NCBI RefSeq assembly: GCF_040807025.1
Contig: NC_090967.1
Coordinates: 742,001-806,000, forward strand
Direction: 5' to 3'
Length of the DNA stretch: 64,000 nucleotides
Source of the DNA: Struthio camelus
Taxonomy: Eukaryota; Chordata; Aves; Struthioniformes; Struthionidae
Below the pieces are notes generated by a model. The model worked only from the letters and a program-made list of their open reading frames with translations, was not told the origin of the DNA and did no database searches. Shown in pieces: positions 1-9,537 of the stretch. A program made the position numbers and the translations under genes. Position 1 is the stretch's first letter. Every line of letters starts with the position of its first letter.

Positions 1-3000
1 CAAATGTGAGCTCTGAGCTTCCGCAGCCGTGGGTAGCTGGAAATATTCCCACTTCTGAGACACATCATGAGACACCCAGACACCCTTTTACACATCTCTG
101 TACATGGGTAAGGTACAGCTTGCTGGGAGCTGGTGCTGAGAAACGGCACTGATACCTCGCCTGGTCCTTCAAGGCAGAGCCATGAATCTCTCCCTGTGGT
201 TTGGCCATCAGAGCATGCCGAGGAGCCAGACTTACTCTATGTTAGTCATAAACCAAACAGGAAGCTGCTGGGGAAAGGTTTGATTCTGAGCTGGGCCTTT
301 CAGGACTGTGCCCAAAAGCCTGTCTGTTTTTTCCAGTGTGTTGGCTGCTCTGATAAGGAATATGCCCCTACGTGCAGAGCTTGCCTTGCCTTCTTCCACC
401 CAAGGCACTGCAGCCCTCCCCTAAAGGTGTCCTGAGCCAGCAGCTCCTCTGCTGTAGGTGGGAAAACCAGATGTGGCCACCTGGGGATGCAGGAAGATGC
501 AGGGACCAGCAGGTCCCTCAACAGATGTCACTGCTGAGACCAGAAGGTGCAACACAGTGAATCCAGTGCCAGCCTCACCCTGGCCCCGGGGTCAGCTCTG
601 TGTTGCCAAGACTAGCTCTGACGAGCTGACACCATCCCTCACTGCATCCAGGTACTATGGTGTCCTGAAGAGATGGGGTCCTGCCTAGCAGCACCATTGA
701 AGGAGGGAATGGCTGCAGGCAGCCTCATGAGCAAAGCAAATGATGAATGAGGTGTGTGGAAGAGCTCCTCAGGCCTAGCAGCACTTACTCATCAGTTAGC
801 CTGCAAGGTGGCAGACAGGAGTGCGAGTTGCCAGGTGCCAGTGTGTCCACCAGTCCTGAGTGTCCTGGGGCGGCTAGAAACCTTTCTGGGCAGCAGAAGT
901 GACCATGAGGTTTGTAACGCAGCACAGCCAAAAAGACCTTTGTGCCATGTCAGCAGAACCAGCTCATGAGGGTTTCTGCCAGCAGGATGAAGGGGTCATG
1001 GACACTGGCAGACACCCGCTGATAACTGGCGAGTGATGCCAGAACCGCCTCAGTCCCTCATCCCAGAGGAGGGGACGAGGGGCCAGGGAGGGCCAGAGGG
1101 CTCATCAGCATCACAGACTGCATTCGCTTATACTCACTGCTGCAGGTCTCTCCTTCTAGTAGTTCTGGGCAACTCCTTCCAGAAAAGGCAAAGGAAATGA
1201 AAAGGCTTTAATAAAATATCTAGGGAAATCTCCTGTCACTAATGTGCCACGGAGCCCACAAAAGACTTTTCCAAAGCCCCTCTACCTGTTGCTGGGCAAA
1301 GGTTACTAATAGAAGGGAAGCCACCATTATCTCTTTGAGACACAAGAGCCCAGCCATGTTTTCTTTAGGTAAAAAAGTTCTTTTCCTGAAGAGGCCTGTG
1401 GAAACGATGGCTTCATTGTGCTTTTCCCAACCCTCTTTCCCAAGGCAGGCCAAGTGGAGGACGCACAAGCCTGCAGTTAGCAACGTTCTGTGCAGGTCGT
1501 GCGCCCAGGGCCCTATGCACTGCAGCATGCCATAGCCAGGCTGAGCCCAAAACCCTCTTCAGGGAACATGCTACTTCCCCAAAATAAGCTTGCTGAAAGC
1601 AGGCCAACTTCCTGGAAACAGGTAGATCCTCCAAAAAAGTTTTTTTTTCTCCCTCTTCCGAACTATCCTGATTAATGTGGAGTCCTTCATGTCATCAAAT
1701 GATCTGATGGAAAAGACATCAAAGTCATGGACAGGCTGAACATGTTCGCCTGGGCCAGCCTCACTGCCCACTGGGTACAACTATTTCCTTCCAATGACCA
1801 GCAAAAAATGGTCTTGCACAGCATGCAATCCAGTCCTTCATGTGAAGTCTTGAGAGTAAACTAAGGGTGAGGCAGTCTGAGGTGGAACATCCCCCTTGGG
1901 AGACCTGGAGCTCCCTGCATGAATGAGCTGCGAGCGCAGCCAGCAAGAGTCAGTAATTCGAAACGCATGTTGTTTAAATTGAAAGATGACTGTAAAAATA
2001 TGGGTCTAATTTCTCAGGCTGCCAAGCCTCCCACGTTAACCAAAGACCTCCGATTTCCTGTCTCCTGGTGAATGTGACCTACTACACAGTAACCTTAGAG
2101 CTCCCTGAGGAGCCCTGGAGATGGCAGGAAGAATAAAGGGTAGCAAAGACTTGCATAACTTTCATTCAGCGCCGCCAGGAAAATAAGGGGGCTGTCTGGA
2201 ATGAGAGTGTCAATGGCTTTTTATGTTGGCTCTTTATGTGACTGTGAAAACTGGCTTCCTTGCTCCTAACTAATGGTCCATGAGAACCTCCCACAGTTAG
2301 CAGAACCCTAGGTTGGCAATAGGGGAATGCAGCCAAGGCTGCAACCTCCACCCTGTCCCCTGGAACCTGTGGGGGACATTACAGGCTGCGGTACTGACTT
2401 CTGGCAGTTGTCACCGAGCAGATATGGGCCTCACTTGGGCTGCCAGCAATCTATCCAAAGCTGCTCTACTGTGCTTAGCAGGGCTGCTGGCAGAGGAGGC
2501 TGGAGGAATGAAGATGAAAATGGAGCCCATGGGGCAACACTGCACTCATGATGCATCTGGGCCTTGCTGGAGATGGAAGGCTGCAAGGAATTTTCCATGG
2601 GTCATTCCTGACTCACCCCACTTGGAAGTGAATCTCTGCTCAAGGGGAAACACCATCAAAAGAAGAAGCCCTTGTGAATTGCCCAAGGTGAACGGGGGGG
2701 TCCCTGGCCCTGGGGAAGGACAAGCCTGGGTGCCCAGCCAGCCCTGTGCAACTCCCTGCTCTGCTACAGCCTCCCTGTGTGACCAGGCTTGGAGGCATGC
2801 TCCAAAGGGGAGCTGGCTCCAACATTACAGGTTGCCTCAGGAAAGCTTCACTTGCTGGGTGACAGGATGGTCCTACCCTCTCCCCAGAGCCATGGGAAGA
2901 ACGCTGCTACAAGCCATAGCCTTGGAGAGGGGGTTTCTGGCCGAGAGCTCAGCAGACCAGGGTGGCTAGAGTGAGACCTGGATGTACATAGCAGTCTTTT

Positions 3001-4563
3001 CTGTAGGGAGCTTTCTACCCTCTGCTCGTTGCCCTCAGGGTGGCTGGGGTTTAAGGGTACAATGAACCTGGCTGCTGAACGAACAGCAATGTAAAGTGCT
3101 CGTTTGGCTCTGAGCTCCCACTGCCAGCTCAGATTGCTCAGAAAGTGTCACTGGCTTAATCCAGTTCAGCCAGACGTGCCATAGGACTGCCCAGACTGCC
3201 GGACCAGGACAGGTCCCTAACTGTGTCGCACTGAGGCCAGGAGCCACACAGCCCCCTCTCTGGAGTAGGGCAGCCACATTGTGATGGAGTCTTTTGTCTA
3301 GATGAAGTCCATGCTTGGGAAGAGCAGAAGTAAGTGACCCCAGTATATGGCTCTTTCACCAGCCAGAACCATTTAGCCAGCAGGGCTGTGTCCCGTAGAT
3401 GTGCAACATATGAATCACTCCCAGGACTGGGTTTGACTTGAGACCAAGCCCAGATGGGGATGCCCAGCTCTGGCTGGGACTTCTGCCAGTGCCTGTCTGG
3501 GTGAGACCTGCCTGCTGCGCTCAAACCGGGAGGGAGTAGGAAATTCCTGTTGGATGTGCCCCAACCTCCACTGAATCAGAAATAATTGCTCCTCTCGAAG
3601 ACCTAAATTTATCTTTAAAACAGTGATGGACTAATTCACTCATGCCCTATTCCCCTTTTACTGGAGTTGCCCTTACGTTTGCTGTTGCTAACAACAGAGC
3701 AATGCTGAGATCAACCTTCCTGTAAATCTGCATCTCTCCCATGCCTCCTGGTGACGTGAGCATGGGGCTGAGCAGCTGCAGGAATTCATTCGAGTTCAGA
3801 TCGCGCTGAACTTTTGCACAGTGACCTGCCGGGTCAGCGTGGGAAGGAGCGGGATAGAGAAAGTCAGAGAACAAAGACACTCATCACAGCCTGCCTGCCC
3901 GCCCGCAGCAGCGCACACCCTGAGCGCCTGCCACTCGTGGCATGACACGCTGGTGCTGCAAAATGTTTATGTGCCATGAGATGTGTGAATGTGTTTCAAA
4001 TAGCTGCTTGCAGTGCACAGGAGAGCCATGCTTGCACAGGGGGCACTGCCTTTCCCGGCAGGCAGAGCCAGGCTAGGCTGGGGGAGATTGCATGGAAGAG
4101 AAGGTGTTAGAAATGAAATGCTAATCACTCATCAAAAGTTGCTCCAACAGAAGAAATATGGAGAATAAACGACCTCATAGCAAAGTGATGTAAAAAATCA
4201 CAGGCTTGTGGGGCTCATGCAGCCCTGAAGGGCTGGGCACAGCCCTGGTCCTGCCCTGATCTGCCCTCTCTGGGCAGAAGGAGGGGTGACTCCTCTCTCT
4301 GCCCTCCTCTGCCCTCAGATCCCACGCAGGGGGTAGCTATGGGGATGAGGGGACCCTACAACCGCAGAGAGATCCCCCCAAAAAACTTGCTCTAGAGTCT
4401 GCTCTTCTCTCACTGAGGTCCCGCTGGGGCCACAGGGATGACCCCAGCTGGGCATACGCCACTGGAGCATGCAGAGACCCAGCTAGGGTCATCCTGCAGG
4501 CCAGGACATTGTCCTGCTCCCTGGGGTGCTTGGGTGCCCAAAGGCTTCAGGGTCTGCTGGGCT

Positions 4564-4681
4564 GGGACAGGGTCCTGATGTAGTCCCTTCTGTAGTCAGC
4601 CTCCTCGTGGGGACCCTTCTGGGGACAGGGTCCTTGTGTGGTCCATTCTGGGGTCAGTATACTTGTGGGGACCCCTCTGGG
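4564..4681. repeat. Two-copy 58-bp tandem repeat
   Basis: Two adjacent diverged copies begin at 4564 and 4622. Each starts GGGACAGGGTCCT and ends in a GTGGGGACCC(T/C)TCTGG block. The mismatches between copies indicate an old duplication. No function is apparent. Confidence 0.75.
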
Positions 4682-7600
4682 GCTGGACCAGGTGCACAGG
4701 GGAGAGAGGCCTTTGCATCCCCTGCGGCATGGGAAGGGGACAGCATTGCCTCCACTCTGGCGGCCCCATGCCCAGGAGCAGACACCGGACCTAGGGTCCT
4801 GCCTCTTGGCCCTCATGGGGATGCAGCGGCCTTGGCCATAGCCAGGTGCTTTCCCACTGTCATGCTCTTTTGATGGGTCTTCGCTCCTCCACGGGGAAGC
4901 GTGACACCTACCCAGGCTCTGCATGGGCTCTGTCCTCCCAGACCCTCAGCAGAGAGAGGCAGAGAGCAGGGCACGCCTTCCCCATCTCCCAAACCAGCTC
5001 TCAGCAGTGGAGCTGATCGCAGGGCACCGGGCAGTCAGGGACATGCGAGGATTTCAATCGAAACCCATTTCTGTGCAGGACAGACCTGGCTCCCTGTCAA
5101 CATGGAGAAATGCACTGTGAGACAAAACTGCTTTGGACAGTCCATTTTAAGCTCTATTTAAACTTGAGCGCATCCGACTACAGACAACACCTTTCCATTA
5201 ATCCATGGTCATTCACAGTTCTGGGTAGCTCAGTGCCCTGGGGAAGTTTTCATTTTTCTATGTTAAAAATTCATATTTCTCAGGGCAAATTGGACATGTC
5301 TCAATAGGAAAATACATTCAAAGTAAAATGCATAAATCATGTGGCTTCTGAACAGGCCTCTGCATCTTACATGAGCTCTCTCCTGTCTCAGCACAGACAC
5401 TACCAATGCAGAAAATAACTAGTGGAAACACGTTTGCTTCAATACCCTACATAACCCTGTTTTTTCCCAGGCTGCTATGTGGGACAAACTGATGTTGGGT
5501 AACTCCAGGGCAGGCAACTGAGTTACACACAGGATTCATTTAGCCTGACGTTGTTAACCCAGAATAATGGTCAACACTTGAAATTGTGTTTCCCTGTTTG
5601 TCCCAGTGACTCGAGTGTTTTGTGTTTCCAGATCCGGAGGGCTCTTGAGACGCTGTTGAGAATCCAGCCCGTGGGCACTCCAACCTCTTGCTCTCCTGGC
5701 ACGGCTCCTACCAGCTGTCATTTTTCTGGGATGGCAAAAAATTGCAGCAACAAGATAAAAAGATATAAGAATGTTCACGTTTTCTGTGGGGGGAAAAAAA
5801 CTCTCTCTGGGAATTTTCAGCAGCGATCGGTGCTATTGGCTGGCCCAGAAATGCTGCCTGGGGGTGACACCCAGCAGCAGTCCTTGGAAGGCTGGATAGA
5901 CCCAAGTGCTGCCCCCCACCCTGCTGGCTCCCCCTTCCCAGGCAGTCCCCTGAGACTGGTGCTAGCAGGGCCACAGCTGCCCCTCCAGCACACATGGGTG
6001 AAGCTGCGATATGTGTAGTAGGGTGCCCATCAGGGAAGCCAGCTGTGCAACATCTGGCACGACCTGGAGGACCCTGCATGGGGCCAGCCAGGCTTTCCAT
6101 CCATCTCTTGTCCCATCTCCTCGCATTGCCCCTTGGGGCAGGAGAGCCCAGTGATGCCACAGGGCCTTGCCCATCGTGCAGCGCAGCAACCCCACCGGCC
6201 GACATCCCCAGCAGCATGAGCCATCGTGTCCCCCACTACTAACATGCCCCCAGCTCCCCCCATGCGACAGTGGCAGCACAGCCGGGTGAGGACAGAGAGC
6301 CTGCTGCAAACCTCAAAGCTCCACCAGAAGAGCAATGACAGCAATTTCTGATTTTTTGTTGTTTCTTTTTCTCCCTCAGTGCTTTCTATTTCTCATCCAA
6401 GGGATTTTTTTTTCATTCTTTTCCTTTGTCATTTGGAAAATAGTTTTGACCATGGAACAAATGAGAAACCAATGCCGGAGCAGGGGACTGGGAAAAAGGG
6501 GGCTCTCAGGACTCAGTGCTGGTCTGAAGGGCGGAGTATTTCCCAAATTCCTCCTTCCCCACCTCCTACCTCTGTAACTTCTCCCTGCACTGTTGGCTGT
6601 TGGGTGCTCGCTGCCAGGCCGCGCCGAGCCTCAGCCTCTCACTCACCCCTTCCACACGAAGCAGCTTGTGAGCGCGGCTGGGAGACCGGCCCAGGGCCAG
6701 CGGCACAAGAAACTGCTGGTATTTGTTCGTACAGGAACCTCATACACCTTTGTACATAAACACAACTACACCAAAGAGATGCTTCACTCACTACAATAGG
6801 GTTTTTATTGTTCCAAAGGAAAAACGTGGGAAACCCTGAATACTAGCTACCTGCCGGAGCACAGGAAAACCAGTTTGGATGATGGTAGTGTTGCATGTGC
6901 ATGTAAACTTATGCAAGGCTGGGTGCCACGGGAGTGGCTGAGCTTAAAAGTTGGCTATGCAAAGCCATAATTAAATTCAAAGTGGCACATCTCAAAAACA
7001 GCCTTGGCAAAACTCAGCTGTGAGCTCTCCGGGGCTGGGCAAGGAAAGCCGTTTCTGAACGTCATCCCGCTGCTGGCTGCACTGGCAGGTGGCACAGGGA
7101 CTGCTGGAAGGGCAAATCATGCTGCTGAACACACTCGGACAAAATGAAAAGGCTTGGCCTCGAGAACAGAACGGTTGGGCCGTACCCCGAGCCGTAGGGC
7201 TGGGAACGGCGTGGCTGGGATTGAGGCACGACTGCTGCGGTCCTATACGAGTGTGTGGGGCTGGAGACAGAGAGGAGTTCAGCACGAGCTGCCCATGCAA
7301 CCCCCGCCCTGCGCAAGCTCAATGGCAGCCAGATGTGCGGGCAGGGAACAGCGAGCTGTGCAAAGCGGGGACTTAGCCCCTGAAGGCGGTGCAGATAAGA
7401 GAGCAGCTTCCTGCTCTAGGATGCGTTTTGTGAAGGAGGTACTGAAAAGAGCCGCAAAAGCAACCGGGCGCAGGAGGAAACGCCTGGCAGGGAAGGAGCA
7501 GAAGGGCTCCATCTGTTCTTATCTGAGCAGAGTCGCGAGTGGCTTGATCTCAGTGTGTGAATTCCTTCATGGGGAGAAAAAAACCAGAAATTGAAAATCT

Positions 7601-8011
7601 CTTTAAGCCAGTGGAAAAAAGCAAGACAAGAAGGAAGAGCTGGTATCTAAAGTTAAACATTCACAAATGAAACCAGGTGCACATTTTTCCATAGGGATGA
7701 TAGTTTAACCCTTAGAGGGGGGAGGATTTTGTCATCCTTTGCACTCCGGAAGATTGGGAGCCTATAGAGGAGCAATCGCCCCCAAACCTGAGCTTTCAGC
7801 AGAGCAGAGACGGGAACGACTGTGTACCGGCCATGCTAGCCGTTCCCTTCCACCGTGACAGCACCCAGGCTCCCATGACACAGGGGAACAACTTGCACCC
7901 CACCTACCCTGTGAGCGCACAGAAGAGCTGGCTCCAAGCTCCTGGAAGCTGGGAGCCTGCCAGGCTCTGCCCGACACCTGGGCGGTGCTGGGAGCCCTGT
8001 GCCTGCAGCAA

Positions 8012-8115
8012 GCACCCACCCCAGGGCCAGCGACACCCAGCAGGGCTCTGCATCCACAGTGGGCACACACTCCAGTGCCTCCAGCACCCACAGCATGCAC
8101 CCACCCCAGGGCCAG
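8012..8115. repeat. Spaced 19-bp direct repeat
   Basis: The 19-base string GCACCCACCCCAGGGCCAG occurs exactly at 8012-8030 and again at 8097-8115, an 85-bp offset, followed in both copies by a related CCAGCAGGGC string. The flanks look partly duplicated too. It lies about 0.9 kb upstream of the ANGPTL4 start. Confidence 0.8.
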
Positions 8116-8402
8116 TAGCAGCCAGCAGGGCACGGCCTGGTTCTCTGTAGGGAGCTCTGCGCCGAGAGGCCCCTCACCCACGGGGTGAGGACATGGGTAC
8201 CCCGCTGCGGTGCAGCAGCACCCATGGCTGGGGGCTCCGCGGGGCTTGCTCCGAGGGGGACCAAGCAGCAGGGCTCGGTGGGGATGGGGCTATCTGGGCC
8301 GGGGTGAGGGGCACCACCACCAGGGGGGCTGCAAGGGGCGCTGCAAGGGCCGCACATGGGCAGGGCTGGAGCCGGGGCCGCCTCAAGGCGGGGATGCGGT
8401 GC

Positions 8403-8690
8403 GAGCGCGGGGCCGCCCCGAGCCGGGGTGCGGTGCGGTGCGGTGAGAGCGCGGGGCTGCCCCGGGCCGGGGCGCGGTGCGGTGCGGTGAGAGCGCGGGG
8501 CCGCCCCGAGCCGGGGTGCGGTGCGGTGCGGTGAGAGCGCGGGGCCGCCCCGAGCCGGGGTGCGGTGCGGTGAGAGCGCGGGGCTGCCCCGAGCCGGGGT
8601 GCGGTGCGGTGCGGTGCGAGCGCGGGGCTGCCCCGGGCCGGGGCGCGGTGCGGTGCGGTGCGAGCGCGGGGCTGCCCCGGGCCGGGCGTG
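8403..8690 (+). repeat. 44-bp GC-rich minisatellite, seven copies
   Basis: Units begin with GAGCGCGGGG at 8403, 8447, 8491, 8535, 8574, 8618 and 8662. Spacing is 44 bp, except one 39-bp unit (8535-8573) that lost one GGTGC pentamer; the last unit is partial. Each unit carries a near-palindromic GGGGC(T/C)GCCCCG core followed by GCCGGGG and two or three GGTGC pentamers. The array ends about 260 bp upstream of the TATA box. High identity between units suggests recent homogenisation and possible length polymorphism. Confidence 0.92.
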
Positions 8691-8920
8691 CGGGCAGGGC
8701 TCGGCGGGGCAGGAGCCGGGGCGGCCCCGGCGGGGCGGGGAGCGGGGCCCCAGCGGAGCGCGCCGCTGGCCCGGGGGCGCGGCGGCAGGGCCGCGCCGGG
8801 CCGCGCCGGGGAAGGGGGAAAGGAAGGGGGCGAACAAAGCGGCGGCGCCGGGCGGCGCGGGGGGGCGCGGCGCGGGGGGGCCGGGCGGCGGGGCGGGCCG
8901 GCCCCGGGCACTCCCCGCCG

Positions 8921-8930
8921 TGATGCAAAG
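8921..8930 (+). promoter_or_regulatory. C/EBP-like site upstream of TATA box
   Basis: TGATGCAAAG, 18 bp upstream of the TATA box, is close to the TGATGCAAT form bound by C/EBP or ATF family factors. It is an A/T-containing island in otherwise almost pure G+C sequence. Assignment is by motif resemblance only. Confidence 0.3.
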
Positions 8931-8947
8931 CAGGGGCCGCGGGCAGC

Positions 8948-8955
8948 TATAAAAG
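8948..8955 (+). promoter_or_regulatory. TATA box of ANGPTL4
   Basis: TATAAAAG stands alone in GC-rich sequence 50 bp upstream of the ATG. A normal 25-30 bp spacing puts the transcription start near 8975-8982 and leaves a leader of only about 20 nt. This fits a regulated, inducible promoter. Confidence 0.75.
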
Positions 8956-8997
8956 GGGCGGCGCGGCGGCGGGGCGCGCACTCGGTACCGGGACGCC

Positions 8998-9537
8998 ATG
9001 CAGCTGGCCGGGGCAGCGCTGGTGCTGTGCGCCGCCGCCGCGGCGGGCATGGCCGTGGGACCGGCCCTGGGACCCGGCCCGGGGCTGGCGCGGCCCGGAG
9101 CCGAGCGGCGGGCGGCGGCGGCGGGCAGCAAGGAGCGGCGGGCGCAGTTCGCCTCCTGGGACGAGGTGAACGTGATCGCCCACGGGCTGCTGCAGCTCGG
9201 CCACGGCCTCAAGGAGCATGTGGACAAGACGAAGGGGCAGATGCGGGAGCTGGGCAGCCGCCTCAGCGCCCACAACACCTCCATGGGGCGGCTGCTGCGC
9301 CAGGCCCGGGAGACGCAGGAGCAGGGCGAGCTGCTGCGGGCCAGCGTGCGGGAGCTGGAGGGCCGCGGCCGGCAGCTCTTCAACCTCTCCGAGGCGCTGC
9401 GGCAGCGCCTGGAGGAGGTGGCGGCCGACAAAGCCGAGATCCAGGGCCGGCTGGAGCAGCTGGAGGGCCGCGTCCGGCAGGCGCTGCAGGCGCGGCCCTC
9501 CGAGAACCAGAGCGCCAAGGACCTGGGCGTGCTGCAG
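8998..9537 (+). CDS. ANGPTL4: ANGPTL4 exon 1: signal peptide, inhibitory motif, coiled coil
   Basis: Residues 1-180, phase 0 at the donor CAG|GTGAGC. The ATG has G at -3 and is followed directly by a hydrophobic, alanine-rich stretch. Residues 51-75 carry the lipase-inhibitory segment. The rest is a glutamate/arginine/leucine-rich coiled coil with sequons at Asn93, Asn129 and Asn170. Confidence 0.95.

Larger units (their letters stand above)
1..8160. other. Upstream intergenic region, no gene recognised
   Basis: No open reading frame here resembles a protein family I know, and I see no run of exons with matching splice phases. The longest frames (for example the + frame at 2313-2969, opening with TTG) have low-complexity, non-conserved-looking translations. 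In human the neighbour on this side is KANK3, divergently oriented. I looked for its N-terminal motif and ankyrin repeats on the - strand and saw neither. The stretch holds two small direct repeats, listed separately. Distal regulatory elements for ANGPTL4 may be present but cannot be named from sequence. Confidence 0.6.

Noticed and set aside
2313-2969. A 218-codon + frame upstream of ANGPTL4
   Set aside because: It opens with TTG, has no conserved motif and no flanking exon. One frame of this length is not surprising in 64 kb of mixed composition.
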